This document shows positions 24,012 to 33,630 of a stretch of DNA of 64,000 nt, one piece after another; the stretch's first letter is position 1, and each line of letters opens with the position of its first letter. Made by a program: the position numbers and the translations under genes. Source of the DNA: CBDHGY01 sp965263325 (GTDB lineage: Bacteria > Pseudomonadota > Alphaproteobacteria > Caulobacterales > Hyphomonadaceae); the NCBI GenBank assembly GCA_965263325.1, contig CBDHGY010000002.1:806001-870000 (forward strand), read 5' to 3'. Under the pieces are notes generated by a model. It worked only from the letters and a program-made list of their open reading frames with translations. It had not been told where the DNA came from and did not search any database.

Positions 24012-24476
24012 ATGATGAAACCAAGCGTACTCCTTACCGTAGCCGCAATGATCGCCGGATCGGGTTTTGCGCAAGAAACGCCGCTTCCACCTGAGGCTGT
24101 GGAATTGCCCAAATATGAGCAGGCCTGCGCCGAGCACTCAATCACAGTGTTTTTTGGCCCCAAAGATACGGACGTTTCTCCCCCTGCACTGACAGCTTTG
24201 GAAGCAACCATAGATATGATCGATAGCTGCGCCATCACGGAAATTCATACCTCCGCAATCTCAACCGATGCCGAAAATAGCGAAGAAATGCTCCTATTAT
24301 CGGAGGCTCGGACCGATAGCGTACTTGAAGCCTTTGCCGCCTCAGGCGTCTGGGCACAGGACGTTCAAACTGACATTGTTGCGGCGCGGGACACCAACCG
24401 GTCTGATACAGCCGAGGAGCCCCTGGCGCGGCGGGTAGAAGTCACGCTTGCGACTGCGCCTGTAATCACCAGTTAG
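24012..24476 (+). CDS. Small secreted protein with a degenerate OmpA-C-like domain
   Basis: About 154 residues with a signal peptide (VLLTVAAMIAGSGFAQ). The rest follows the OmpA C-terminal fold: ITVFFGPKDTDVSPPALTAL, then SEARTDSVLEAFAASGV, and LARRVEVTLAT. The usual peptidoglycan-binding GHTD is replaced by AISTD, so binding may be lost or altered, while the arginine of the NRRVE-like motif remains. A clear terminator follows. The start is one of several close ATGs (23997-24015); 24012 has GAGGG at the right distance. Confidence 0.65.
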   Translation: MMKPSVLLTVAAMIAGSGFAQETPLPPEAVELPKYEQACAEHSITVFFGPKDTDVSPPALTALEATIDMIDSCAITEIHTSAISTDAENSEEMLLLSEARTDSVLEAFAASGVWAQDVQTDIVAARDTNRSDTAEEPLARRVEVTLATAPVITS

Positions 24477-24531
24477 CAGCCGGGCGAATGCATGATCCAA
24501 TAACGGCGATCAATATTGCACTACGAAATTT

Positions 24532-24580
24532 GAACTCCCCAGTTGATTATGAACCTCTGGGGAGTTCTTGTTCTTATTCT
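24532..24580 (+). terminator. Rho-independent terminator between the OmpA-like gene and metG
   Basis: GAACTCCCCAG (24532-24542) and CTGGGGAGTTC (24557-24567) form a perfect 11-bp stem with a 14-base loop, followed by the T-rich TTGTTCTTATTCT. It ends transcription before the separate metG unit. Confidence 0.85.
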
Positions 24581-24670
24581 ACAATTGGATTGTTCTTGGC
24601 CTTCGGTTCTTTTCAAGCTTGCCGACCCACCTTAAGTGGTCCCAATCTAACTTATTGAGAAGACGAACAT

Positions 24671-26398
24671 ATGTCGGACACGCGCAAGATCCTTGTTACT
24701 TCAGCCCTGCCATATATTAATGGCATCAAACATCTCGGTAATCTTGCAGGATCCATGCTGCCAGCTGATGTGTATAGTCGGTTTCAGCGGCTTCGCGGAC
24801 ATGACGTCACCTACATTTGCGCAACAGATGAGCATGGCACACCTGCCGAACTTGCAGCTCAGGAAATGGGAGTCCCGGTTCAGCAATATTGCGACGAACA
24901 ATACGAAACTCAGCGAAAAGCTGGTGAGGGGTTCTTCCTGTCTTACGACTGGTTCGGACGGTCTTCAAAACCAGCAAACCATGCGCTTACGCAGCAATTT
25001 GCACACGATTTAGAGGCCGCAGGCCTCATCGAAGAGCGCGTTTCGAAACAGGTATACTCGATTGATGATGGCCGCTTCCTTCCGGACAGATACGTTGAGG
25101 GAACCTGCCCGCACTGCGGCTATGAAAAGGCACGCGGTGATCAATGCGATAATTGCGGACGATTGCTAGACCCTGTCGATCTGAAGGATCCCTATTCTGC
25201 AGTTTCAGGCAGCCGGAATATCGAGGTACGTGACACGCGCCACCTCTTCCTTTTGCAATCTAAACTGCAAGATACAATCCGCGCGTGGATCGAGCAAAAA
25301 GGTGGAGCGTGGCCGCAGCTGGCGCGCTCGATTGCCCTTAAATGGCTCGATGAGGGACTGCGTGACCGCGCGATTACACGCGACCTCAACTGGGGTGTTC
25401 CAGTCACCAATCCAGATGGAAGCGTGCGCGAAGGCTTTGAAGACAAGGTATTCTATGTCTGGTTTGATGCGCCAATTGAATATATCGCAGCCACGCAAGA
25501 GTGGGGCGAAGCGACGGGTAACGACTGGGAAGCGCTCTGGAAAACGAATAAGGGCGCGAATGACACCGAGTATGTTCAGTTCATGGGTAAGGACAACGTC
25601 GCCTTCCATACGGTGAGCTTTCCCTCCACTTTGCTCGGTTCCGGTAAGCCTTGGAAAACGGTCGATAAACTGAAAGCGTTTAACTGGGTGACGTGGTATG
25701 GCGGCAAGTTTTCAACCAGCCAGAAGCGCGGCGTGTTTATGGATCAGGCGCTTGAGTTGCTTCCGGCCGATTATTGGCGCTGGTATCTTATCGCGAATGC
25801 CCCCGAAGGCTCTGACGCCGCCTTTACATGGGAGGGGTTTCAAGCAGCCATCAACTCAGATCTGGCAAATGTACTCGGTAATTTTGTGAACCGGATCACA
25901 AAATACACAGCAAGCAAATTCGAGGGCGTGGTTCCGTCAGCGGGCACTTCAGGTGAAGACGAGGCATGGATCGCAGACGAGCTTTCGACGAGGCTCCGAA
26001 ATCTCATCCAGAATTATGAGGATATGGAGTTCCGGAAAGCGGCAAATGAGACGCGGGCAATTTGGGCAGCCGGAAACGAATACCTCACGCGAGCAGCTCC
26101 TTGGGTTAAATACAAGGAAGATGTCGATGCAGCAGCGATTGGGGTGCGAACCGGGCTCAATCTCGCGGTAATTTTCGGCATTATTGCACAGCCGATCATT
26201 CCCGAAACAGCCGCAAAAATACTGGATGCCCTGAACATTCCAACCGAGAACAGAAATTTCCCATCACCAGAAGATACGGGGCTCCTAGACGCCCTGCCGA
26301 ATGGCCTCGCGATTTCTCCGCCTGACATGTTGTTTTCAAAGATCGAAGATGAGCAGGTCCAGGCCTGGACCGACCAATTCGCGGGCGATTCTGCTTAG
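24671..26398 (+). CDS. metG: Methionyl-tRNA synthetase
   Basis: 575 residues. The class I signature is present as YINGIKHLGNL (HIGH variant, residues ~15-25) and KFSTSQKRG (KMSKS variant, ~350). A zinc knuckle with CPHCGYEKARGDQCDNCG lies in the connective domain. The C-terminal anticodon-binding helical domain is present, but the extra EMAP/tRNA-binding domain of longer MetG forms is absent, which is normal for this subtype. It charges tRNA-Met in the cytosol. The stop overlaps that of the convergent membrane-protein gene by 4 bases. The reading start follows GAGAAGACGAAC closely. Confidence 0.96.
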   Translation: MSDTRKILVTSALPYINGIKHLGNLAGSMLPADVYSRFQRLRGHDVTYICATDEHGTPAELAAQEMGVPVQQYCDEQYETQRKAGEGFFLSYDWFGRSSKPANHALTQQFAHDLEAAGLIEERVSKQVYSIDDGRFLPDRYVEGTCPHCGYEKARGDQCDNCGRLLDPVDLKDPYSAVSGSRNIEVRDTRHLFLLQSKLQDTIRAWIEQKGGAWPQLARSIALKWLDEGLRDRAITRDLNWGVPVTNPDGSVREGFEDKVFYVWFDAPIEYIAATQEWGEATGNDWEALWKTNKGANDTEYVQFMGKDNVAFHTVSFPSTLLGSGKPWKTVDKLKAFNWVTWYGGKFSTSQKRGVFMDQALELLPADYWRWYLIANAPEGSDAAFTWEGFQAAINSDLANVLGNFVNRITKYTASKFEGVVPSAGTSGEDEAWIADELSTRLRNLIQNYEDMEFRKAANETRAIWAAGNEYLTRAAPWVKYKEDVDAAAIGVRTGLNLAVIFGIIAQPIIPETAAKILDALNIPTENRNFPSPEDTGLLDALPNGLAISPPDMLFSKIEDEQVQAWTDQFAGDSA

Positions 26399-27105
26399 TC
26401 GATTGGTCGCATAACAATCAGCTCGTTGATACGTTTTGACTTTTTCTTCGCATTCACGACATTGTTGAGATTCCAGACGCTCCCATCTCCGAGAACGATC
26501 TCAAGGTCACCAGTACTGTTTAAGCCCAGAATGCGATGGCGAAGAAAGTCATCTGCGCGGTAGTGGCATTTCGCGTTCGCGCCATTTTCAGATCTATTAC
26601 CGCTCCCCCAAAATATCTTTTCATGCATCTGGCCTGGTACGATTTCCCAGTATTTCACGCGGTCGAACCCCCAGAACATGAGCACCCATTCCAGAAATAC
26701 GCCAGTTCCGATGATCAGATAAAATGTTGGGCTCATTCTCACATCAAGAGAAGCTGCAAAATTTGTGAGCAGGCCTGTATACCCCGATGTTACGAGCAAA
26801 ATAATGCCAATTAAAACCGACAACCCAAAAATTACAGAATTAGCCCCGCGCAAGCGCACAGTCGTAGAAAAAACCACGAACAGCAAAATCACTGCGTAAG
26901 TTAATCCCATAATACGCTGTGCAGTTTCGTTTGAGCCAAGCCCGAAGGTGCTTAAAATGAAAAACAGAAAACCAAAAACCCATAGCGGCCACCAGTAGAT
27001 GATGGACGAATGGGAAAAGACCCGCAAAGGATCAGATGCCATCACTCTGGCGTCTTCGATCTTCGCCGTTTGTGCAGGCTCTGCTGACGGTTGTGTATCA
27101 CTCAT
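26395..27105 (-). CDS. Uncharacterised membrane protein with a cytosolic C-terminal domain
   Basis: 236 residues. After a ~25-residue polar N-terminus come about four to five transmembrane helices (WWPLWVFGFLFFILSTFGL, MGLTYAVILLFVVFSTTV, VIFGLSVLIGIILLVTSGY, FYLIIGTGVFLEWVLMFWG). The soluble tail of ~90 residues (YWEIVPGQMHEKIFWGSG ... LEIVLGDGSVWNLNNVVNAKKK) resembles a PH/bPH-like beta domain, but I cannot assign it. The stop overlaps the metG stop. No function is proposed. Confidence 0.75.
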   Translation of the reverse strand: MSDTQPSAEPAQTAKIEDARVMASDPLRVFSHSSIIYWWPLWVFGFLFFILSTFGLGSNETAQRIMGLTYAVILLFVVFSTTVRLRGANSVIFGLSVLIGIILLVTSGYTGLLTNFAASLDVRMSPTFYLIIGTGVFLEWVLMFWGFDRVKYWEIVPGQMHEKIFWGSGNRSENGANAKCHYRADDFLRHRILGLNSTGDLEIVLGDGSVWNLNNVVNAKKKSKRINELIVMRPID

Positions 27106-27233
27106 CTTTTGACCCCATAGATTTGCTGACAGTGTAATATTATATACCGGAGCGTCAAATCGTGACAGGGCGTTAAGTTGACGTGCTGCGCGGCACTTAT
27201 TCTTTTACGAAAATCCAACGAGAGGATACTGGC

Positions 27234-28220
27234 ATGAAGTGGGTTCTGGGCATTCTCTTCCTGATCGCTGCAGGATTAGGCGGAGCGTATTGGTGGGCCG
27301 GCAAAGATGAGATCTCGCTCACAGATGCCGAACGCGCCGCTGCACCGGGTAAGTTTGCGGAACTTTCCGATGGCAAACTTCACTATGTTGAACGCGGCCC
27401 GGAGAATGGACCCATCATCTTGATGGTCCATGGGTACTCAACTCCGCATTTCATATTTGAACAAAACGCAGCATCACTCGCCGCATATGGATTTCGTGTG
27501 ATTCAGTTCGATCATTTCGGCCGCGGTTGGTCCGATCGACCTTCTACAAAATATGACGCCGACTTCTACGATCGCTCTATCGTAGAACTGCTAGATGCAC
27601 TGGAAGTCGACCAGCCAGTCGGCTTGGTCGGCATGTCGATGGGCGGATTAATTTCAGCAGAGTTTACAGCCAGACATCCTGAAAGGGTTGAAAAACTCTT
27701 CATGCTGGTTCCAGCAGGCCTTGCTCTCAGCAATGCTGATAGCACGCAGACCCAGGTATCAAAGATGCCGGTCATCGGAGATTGGGTCTGGCGCGTTTTT
27801 GCAAAGCAAGCACTGCTGAGTGATGATCAGTATGACGAGTCGGGCATTAGCGAGATGAAGCGCCTGCAAGGCGATATCACCGAACAAATGAAATATCGCG
27901 GTTACTTTCCAGCATTGCTCTCAACCCTCCGAAATCTGCCAATGACTGATCAGGATGAGGTGTTCATTTCTGTGGCAGAAACGGCCATCCCTATTCTCGC
28001 GGTATTTGGCGAAGAGGACAAAGTCGTGCCTATTGAAGCAGCCGCAAGACTGCGAAAACTCACCCCGGCGGCTGATATCCGGGAATTATCTCAAGCCGGT
28101 CACGCTCTGAATTACCAGGATTACGAAATCATCAATCCATGGATGGTGGAGTTCTTTTCGTCCATGCTTCCGAGCCCTGAACCTGTGACCGTTACCAGTG
28201 CCACTTCAGAACCGGGTTGA
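27234..28220 (+). CDS. Alpha/beta hydrolase with N-terminal membrane anchor
   Basis: About 328 residues from the ATG at 27234 (GAGAGGA upstream). An N-terminal helix (WVLGILFLIAAGLGGAYWW) anchors or exports it. The hydrolase core has the oxyanion segment ILMVHGYSTP, the nucleophile elbow GMSMGG, the Asp in FGEEDKVVP and the His in QAGHALNY. It could be an esterase, lipase or C-C bond hydrolase; the sequence does not decide. The 3' end overlaps the next gene by 23 bases. Confidence 0.85.
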   Translation: MKWVLGILFLIAAGLGGAYWWAGKDEISLTDAERAAAPGKFAELSDGKLHYVERGPENGPIILMVHGYSTPHFIFEQNAASLAAYGFRVIQFDHFGRGWSDRPSTKYDADFYDRSIVELLDALEVDQPVGLVGMSMGGLISAEFTARHPERVEKLFMLVPAGLALSNADSTQTQVSKMPVIGDWVWRVFAKQALLSDDQYDESGISEMKRLQGDITEQMKYRGYFPALLSTLRNLPMTDQDEVFISVAETAIPILAVFGEEDKVVPIEAAARLRKLTPAADIRELSQAGHALNYQDYEIINPWMVEFFSSMLPSPEPVTVTSATSEPG

Positions 28221-28827
28221 TCCGTTCTCGCGCATCCATGCTGTGCCCAATCGCGGCGCGTTCATGGGAAACCGCGGTTGCTTGCACGACGCAGAGACAA
28301 GAACGCTAAAAAAGCTAACCTGGACGACGAATGGCTGGGTTATTTGCAGGCTCGACTTCAAGGGCCGTCGTAGATCACTTATGTCCAAGGGCTCCTACAC
28401 CGAGCTTTTCTTTCTGGATGAAGCAACGGCGCTCGCCGCTGGTCATCGTCCCTGCTTTGAGTGCCGAAGAGACAGAGCAAGAGCGTTTGCGATGTCAGCT
28501 CAAGCCGGTGCAGGTTCTCAGAGCGCCGTGACGGCGCAAGATCTGAACAGAGATATTCTGAAAGACGTGAAGCCATACATCCGGAAGCATCATGGCGCTA
28601 AGCGCGAACTCGTGAATCCTCGCACATTGCCAGATGCGGCTATGTTTGCGGTGGAAGGTGCCGCTTACTTAAAGTGGCAAGACCGAGGCTTGCGTTGGAC
28701 GTTTGACGGGTACGACAATGAAATCGAATTGCCTGGCATTGCGCAACGCCTCACACCAAGAATGACCTGCAGCGCGCTGCTGGGCGGATACACCCCTCAA
28801 ATCGACCCAACGGCAATACAACGCTGA
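28198..28827 (+). CDS. Conserved hypothetical protein with CxxC motif
   Basis: 209 residues. The segments FMGNRGCLHDAETRTLKK, GSYTELFFLDEATALAAGHR and PCFECRRDRARAFA are highly conserved in a protein family I remember from many alphaproteobacteria, without known function. The CFECRR pair and an earlier Cys could bind metal. No signal peptide or membrane segment. The gene overlaps the hydrolase gene by 23 bases, so the true start may be a later Met, but the family similarity begins near the N-terminus. Confidence 0.75.
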   Translation: MPLQNRVDPFSRIHAVPNRGAFMGNRGCLHDAETRTLKKLTWTTNGWVICRLDFKGRRRSLMSKGSYTELFFLDEATALAAGHRPCFECRRDRARAFAMSAQAGAGSQSAVTAQDLNRDILKDVKPYIRKHHGAKRELVNPRTLPDAAMFAVEGAAYLKWQDRGLRWTFDGYDNEIELPGIAQRLTPRMTCSALLGGYTPQIDPTAIQR

Positions 28828-28853
28828 GCCGTTACTCGTGGCGGATGAAGCGT

Positions 28854-30239
28854 CTAGTCAACGTTCGAGAGCGCCTCAGCCTGCTGAACCCATTGCTCCC
28901 GTTCTATCCGTCCTTCAAAGGCTAAATGGTCATCGACCCATTCGACATTTTCCGGTGTCCAGGAAGCAATTTGATCATAATGGTAGATACCAAAGCCATT
29001 AAGCACTTCCTGGATTTTGGGCCCTATTCCGCCAATCGCCGTGAGATCATCCCCCTCACCGTTTACAGGACCATCAAGCGCGATTGGTTTTACGCCGCGC
29101 GCCGTGACAGCCAGATCTTGTGAACTGGCACCGTCGCTCATTCCATTTGACGTGTCAGCTTCTGAACCATCGGGAGCTCGCTCCGAAAGGTCGGTTGCCT
29201 CCAGGCCTGCATCCTCTTCCTCGACGGATGGCTCAGCGCTTGGTGGAGCTTCAATGTCACCTAATTGCGGCGCAGCGACGGCTGGAAGCGAAGCTTCCGT
29301 TTTAGATTGCACAGCCACGCCGTCGCCGCCTTCATCAGAGATGGTCTTATCACCTTCATAATAGGCGAGCCGTCCTTCGAGATACCGGTTACGCCAACGC
29401 AAGCTCGCGATTTCTTCGTCACCCGTCGCATCAGAAGGATCACTGGGTTCATCGGAACTTTCTGGCAGTTTGGTTGTGGCAGCACCAACAAGAGCAGCGG
29501 CACCTCCTGAGGCTACCGAACCGTGTTGCTCAAAATAATTCAACCGTTGTTTTAAATAGTCATTTTGCCATCTGAGTTTCTCAAGCCCGACATCAGAATC
29601 GAGCGAAGGTAATCCGCTTTCGGTAACGTCGCCAATCGTATCGACTTCGGGTGCATCTGAGACAGCGGTAGTCGAGGTCTCTCCTTCGGCCATTTCCTTG
29701 ATCTTGTCTTCGAGGCTGCGCACTCTGCTTTCTAAATAGCGATTTCGCCATTCAAGCGTCGCTTCTTCTTTATCAAGGTTCGCGTCCAGGCGCTCTTCGC
29801 CTTTTGGCATCGCTGCACCAGCCGCCATTCCGGCAACTGCAGCTCCAACGGCCGTCGCTGTTAGGTCTCCGCGGCCGGAGTCCTCAGCATTACTGCGCAC
29901 TTCGTTTAACTCTGCCTTGGTACGAGCAAGTTCATCACTGAGTGCTTGTAGTTTCTCTTCGCGGTCAGCAAGTTCTACGCGGAGTTCTTGATCATTTGAT
30001 GCAGTCGCCGCCGGTGTGATGTCGCCTTCCACTGGCGCGCGGCCAGCGGCATAAAGAGCTTCGAGCTCAGCCTCTTTTTCAGAAAGCGTTCCAAGCGCAA
30101 TGTTGCGTTCTCCTTCCGCTTTTCGGAGCATGCCGCGTAGTCTTAATCCACGCACCGCCCATCCAAACAGCAAACCAAGAATGCCGGTTGCTGCAAGTGC
30201 CATCCACATATGCGCTATTAGCCATTGCATATTACTCAC
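28854..30239 (-). CDS. Membrane-anchored coiled-coil protein with threefold repeat and helix-hairpin-helix tail
   Basis: 461 residues. One transmembrane helix near residues 9-30 is followed by a coiled coil rich in Glu and Leu (~40-120), then long acidic low-complexity linkers. Three copies of an 18-residue unit, of the form LxWxNxYLxxRxxxxE, stand near residues 160, 222 and 280 (for example LEWRNRYLESR and LRWRNRYLEGR). The last ~65 residues (DDLTAIGGIGPKIQEVLNGF ...) form a helix-hairpin-helix domain as in DUF4332-like proteins. The start overlaps the OmpA/BON-like gene by 8 bases, so both are made together. Function unknown; an envelope-spanning scaffold is plausible. Confidence 0.75.
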   Translation of the reverse strand: MSNMQWLIAHMWMALAATGILGLLFGWAVRGLRLRGMLRKAEGERNIALGTLSEKEAELEALYAAGRAPVEGDITPAATASNDQELRVELADREEKLQALSDELARTKAELNEVRSNAEDSGRGDLTATAVGAAVAGMAAGAAMPKGEERLDANLDKEEATLEWRNRYLESRVRSLEDKIKEMAEGETSTTAVSDAPEVDTIGDVTESGLPSLDSDVGLEKLRWQNDYLKQRLNYFEQHGSVASGGAAALVGAATTKLPESSDEPSDPSDATGDEEIASLRWRNRYLEGRLAYYEGDKTISDEGGDGVAVQSKTEASLPAVAAPQLGDIEAPPSAEPSVEEEDAGLEATDLSERAPDGSEADTSNGMSDGASSQDLAVTARGVKPIALDGPVNGEGDDLTAIGGIGPKIQEVLNGFGIYHYDQIASWTPENVEWVDDHLAFEGRIEREQWVQQAEALSNVD

Positions 30240-31731
30240 TCCGCTCCTTCACGGTGAACTCAATTCTTCGGTTCTGCGCACGCCCTTCTGGTGTGTCATT
30301 TGAAGCTGCTGGTTGATCAGGCCCATACCCGACTGCGCTTAAACGGCTCGCATCCATGCCAGATTGCGTCATGTAGGCGACAACTGCTTTCGCCCGATCC
30401 TGACTTAAAGCAATATTTTGTGCTCGGTTTCCGACGCTATCTGTATGGCCTCCGAGTTCGAATAGCAGGTCAACATCGCAGCGGCCTGAAACAGCCATGA
30501 TCTTGTCCAGTGTCACGCCGCTCTCGCGCGTGATTAGATCCTTTCCGCTTTCGAAGTAAACTTTGTTATTCTGGAGCACTGCATCAAATGCCGCCTGGCA
30601 GGCATCAATGGCGCTGGCGGCGAAATCTATGCCTTCAATCTCAGCTACTGCAACCTGTACGGTCTCGACATCAATGTTAACACCGTAAACGCCGTCGAGT
30701 TTCTTCATGTCTTCTGCAAGGTAAGCCAGCGTGCTTCCCGAAGCTTCACCTTCGAAAATAAAGCCTCCATCGTCTGGCTCGAACGCCATTTCGCCCGATT
30801 CAAATTTCGAGAAGTGCGGGAGCCCCAAACGAACACCATCAATCCAGTCCTGATGATCGTGAGATGAGACCTCCATTTCGTCAATCAAATCGCCGGCAAA
30901 ATAATTTGAGGCAATCGTAACAATTTCCGTTCTCTCTGCTTCGTTCGCAACACGGCCGGAAAGTATCAGTGTGCCTTTGTCATGCCGTGCAGACCAAAGA
31001 GATGACCCCCGAATGTCTGCAATCGACTCAAATGGCGCAACGATATTGGCGACGTCAGCGATGACTTCGGCTTTCGCGGCATCACTCATCGCGACACCGC
31101 GCACCGCCAGGCGGCGATCCACGAATTCCGCCTGACCCGCATCGAGCAAACCTAATTGACGAACGCCGAGCCGAGCAACACCCTGCCAATTCCCCGCAGG
31201 TGCCCCAGCACCAAACTCCATCCGGTCATCAACTTTGCCTGGAGCAATTTGTTCGGCATCTTCAACGATTTTCTGGCGGATCGCTTCACTCGGCACATAA
31301 CCGGCAAGAATAATCTGACCATCTGGTCGCTTCACCGCACTCCAGGTGAACGGGCTAATCGGCGGGGCCGCTTCGGAAGCATTTTGAACAACTGTAACGC
31401 CGCCGAGTATTAGACCTCCACCGCCTTCCGCTGTGAGCGCACTCTCACGTGCTGCCTCAAAAGCAGACTCCGCTGGCGCTGCTCCTGTGAGAACCGCGCG
31501 TTGGCCGTACATTGTTACACTTGCCCAGCTATGGCCGTCTTGGTTCAGCTTTTGCTCAACAGCCGTTTGGAGATCAGCTTGCAATCGCACGGCATCGTGC
31601 GGCGAGTGATACACAGACCACCATCCGACGAGCGCCAGGCCCGCTAACGCACCTAACGCGAGCAGCCAATCTAACAGTCTAACGAACACGCTTTGCCCTT
31701 TCGTTTGACGGTCCAAACACAAGATTCTCAT
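30232..31731 (-). CDS. OmpA-family protein with BON-like repeats, inner-membrane anchored
   Basis: About 499 residues from the ATG at 31731; the upstream in-frame start at 31755 is TTG and less likely. A single transmembrane helix (LLALGALAGLALVGWWSVY) is not followed by a cleavage site. The middle has repeated ~70-residue units of the BON type (WASVTMYGQRAVLTGAAP, GTLILSGRVANEAERTEIV and similar). The C-terminal OmpA domain is complete: NNKVYFESGKDLIT, ELGGHTDSVGNRAQN, LSQDRAKAVVAYM, and AQNRRIEFTV, so it should bind peptidoglycan. It resembles the mycobacterial OmpATb/ArfA layout. It leads an operon with the coiled-coil protein. Confidence 0.82.
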   Translation of the reverse strand: MRILCLDRQTKGQSVFVRLLDWLLALGALAGLALVGWWSVYHSPHDAVRLQADLQTAVEQKLNQDGHSWASVTMYGQRAVLTGAAPAESAFEAARESALTAEGGGGLILGGVTVVQNASEAAPPISPFTWSAVKRPDGQIILAGYVPSEAIRQKIVEDAEQIAPGKVDDRMEFGAGAPAGNWQGVARLGVRQLGLLDAGQAEFVDRRLAVRGVAMSDAAKAEVIADVANIVAPFESIADIRGSSLWSARHDKGTLILSGRVANEAERTEIVTIASNYFAGDLIDEMEVSSHDHQDWIDGVRLGLPHFSKFESGEMAFEPDDGGFIFEGEASGSTLAYLAEDMKKLDGVYGVNIDVETVQVAVAEIEGIDFAASAIDACQAAFDAVLQNNKVYFESGKDLITRESGVTLDKIMAVSGRCDVDLLFELGGHTDSVGNRAQNIALSQDRAKAVVAYMTQSGMDASRLSAVGYGPDQPAASNDTPEGRAQNRRIEFTVKERSE

Positions 31732-31778
31732 GCCGCAACGGTTACGCTCGCGCAAGGTTTACACTACATAGCGCTGCG

Positions 31779-32594
31779 ATGACGACTACAAACCGTGATA
31801 CAATAACAAGTTTTTCAAATCCGCTGGTAAAGCGCCTGCGTAGCCTCGAGCGTAAGAAAGCGCGGTCCGAAACAGGCTTGTTCCTTGCTGAGGGCGTGCG
31901 ACTGATTTCGCAGGGTATTTCAAGTGGTTGGGAATTGGAAACTGTAATGGTTTCAAAAAGCGTTCTCGATCGGCCACATGTCTGCCAGCTGCTCGCCCAA
32001 GCCGAATCACAGAACGCTAAAATTGTGGAAGTTCCTGACCGAATTCTCCAAAAGGTCGCACGCAAGGAAAATGCGCAATCTGTGATTGCCGCTTTCCATC
32101 AGAGGCAAATTCCAATCGAGGCAATTGACACTCCGCTCAAGGGAATCTGGCTCGGTCTCTATACCGTGAGAGACCCAGGCAATCTTGGCACAATTCTTCG
32201 GACAGCCGATTGTGCAGGTATAGCTGGTGTTGTCCTTATTGAAGGATGTTGCGACCCCTACTCCGTTGAAGCGGTTCGGGCATCAATGGGCTCAATATTT
32301 GATGTCGCTTTCGCCAATGCCTCCTTCGCGGATTTCAACGCATGGAGAAAAGCAGCTGGCATGCAGATGGTCGCTGCCAGTGTAAACGGCAATACGCGGC
32401 ACGATGATGATATATACGGCGAACGCTCGCTGATCCTCATGGGGAATGAGCAGGCCGGGTTGCCACCGGATGTCGAAGCAGAATGCGATCGGCTGGCGCT
32501 TATTCCAATGCGCGGCGGAGCCGATAGTCTCAACCTCGCTCAAGCTACAGCCATCATGACCTATGAAGCATGGCGCCAAAAGGGGTTCAGCTAA
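31779..32594 (+). CDS. TrmH-family (SpoU) RNA 2'-O-methyltransferase
   Basis: 271 residues. It has the N-terminal substrate-binding part (SNPLVKRLRSLERKKARSE) and the SPOUT knot motifs: GLYTVRDPGNLGTILRTAD, LILMGNEQAGLPP and IPMRGGADSLNLAQATAIMTYE. Such enzymes methylate ribose 2'-OH in rRNA or tRNA using SAM; RlmB-like activity on 23S rRNA is the likeliest, but the target is not shown. The gene shares a very short divergent promoter region with the OmpA/BON gene, and its stop overlaps the next start (TAATG). Confidence 0.9.
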   Translation: MTTTNRDTITSFSNPLVKRLRSLERKKARSETGLFLAEGVRLISQGISSGWELETVMVSKSVLDRPHVCQLLAQAESQNAKIVEVPDRILQKVARKENAQSVIAAFHQRQIPIEAIDTPLKGIWLGLYTVRDPGNLGTILRTADCAGIAGVVLIEGCCDPYSVEAVRASMGSIFDVAFANASFADFNAWRKAAGMQMVAASVNGNTRHDDDIYGERSLILMGNEQAGLPPDVEAECDRLALIPMRGGADSLNLAQATAIMTYEAWRQKGFS

Positions 32595-33478
32595 TGAAGG
32601 TCACCACCAATTTATTGGTCGCCGATGACTGGCATGACTATGCCTTACTGGACTGCGGTCATGGCAGAAAACTGGAACAGTTCGGCAGTCAGATAATCAA
32701 TCGACCGGACCCTCAGGCTTTTTGGGAACCGGCCGCACCGATAGAAACCTGGCGAGCGAACGCGACGTTTGATGCCAAGTCTGAGAATGACGAGCGCGGG
32801 CGTTGGGACGTTAATCCTGCCGCTCCCCAGGAATGGACGATGAAATGGCAGGATCTAGAGTTCGAAGTCCGCCGAACGCCCTTTCGTCATCTTGGAATTT
32901 TTCAGGAGCACTCGGTCCATTGGCGTTTTGCACAGAATCAAATCCGAGCCGCCAGACGGCCTGTCAAAGTCCTGAATCTATTCGGTTACACAGGAATGAT
33001 GTCGCTAGCTTGCGCACAGGCGGGCGCGGAAGTCGTGCACTTGGATGCAAGCCCCAAGTCAAACGGGTACGGAAAAGAGAACCAAAGCCTATCGAAGCTG
33101 CAGGATCGCCGCGTTCGATGGATCGCTGACGACGCCATGAAGTTCGTCGCTCGTGAACATCGCCGAGGAAATACCTATGACGCAATTGTTCTTGATCCAC
33201 CTAAATTTGGCCGCGGTCCCAAGAACGAGACATGGCGATTTGAAGAGCACTTCCCTGCGCTTCTGGACGGCGTACGGGCACTCCTCAGCCAGCAGCCTTT
33301 ATTTGTTATAACCACCGCCTATGCGGTCCGGTTGTCCTACCTCGCCGTCGCACAATCCATGGCAGACCGATTAAGTGATTTTGGCGGAGCACTGGAGCAA
33401 GGTGAAATGGCAATCCCCCAAAAAGACAGCAATCGCCTCCTGCCAACGGCGATTTATGCCAGATGGCGGGCAAACTAA
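32594..33478 (+). CDS. Class I SAM-dependent methyltransferase, RlmI/RlmK-like
   Basis: 294 residues from the ATG at 32594, coupled to the upstream gene by TAATG. Motif I is VLNLFGYTGMMSLACAQAGA; the acidic end of strand beta-2 is VVHLDASPK; motif IV is IVLDPPKFGRG, which is typical of the RlmI/L-type 23S rRNA m5C or m2G methyltransferases. The PUA domain of RlmI is not evident. An rRNA target would match its neighbour. Confidence 0.85.
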   Translation: MKVTTNLLVADDWHDYALLDCGHGRKLEQFGSQIINRPDPQAFWEPAAPIETWRANATFDAKSENDERGRWDVNPAAPQEWTMKWQDLEFEVRRTPFRHLGIFQEHSVHWRFAQNQIRAARRPVKVLNLFGYTGMMSLACAQAGAEVVHLDASPKSNGYGKENQSLSKLQDRRVRWIADDAMKFVAREHRRGNTYDAIVLDPPKFGRGPKNETWRFEEHFPALLDGVRALLSQQPLFVITTAYAVRLSYLAVAQSMADRLSDFGGALEQGEMAIPQKDSNRLLPTAIYARWRAN

Positions 33479-33630
33479 ATCAGATTTCACAGATCATTGT
33501 TTCGCCGCATTAACCAAACTACTCTATAGAAAAATCTGAGTTTTTTGGCAGATTGCGCATCTTTTGCCGGGATAGATGTAAAATCTGGAGCGACCTTGAT
33601 CGCATAGAGGGCACGATTGGCGTATGAGTA

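Noticed and set aside
27234..28220. The alpha/beta hydrolase as a replacement formamidase for the kyn pair
   Set aside because: It is membrane-anchored, far away and has no formamidase-specific motif; mentioned only as a remote possibility.
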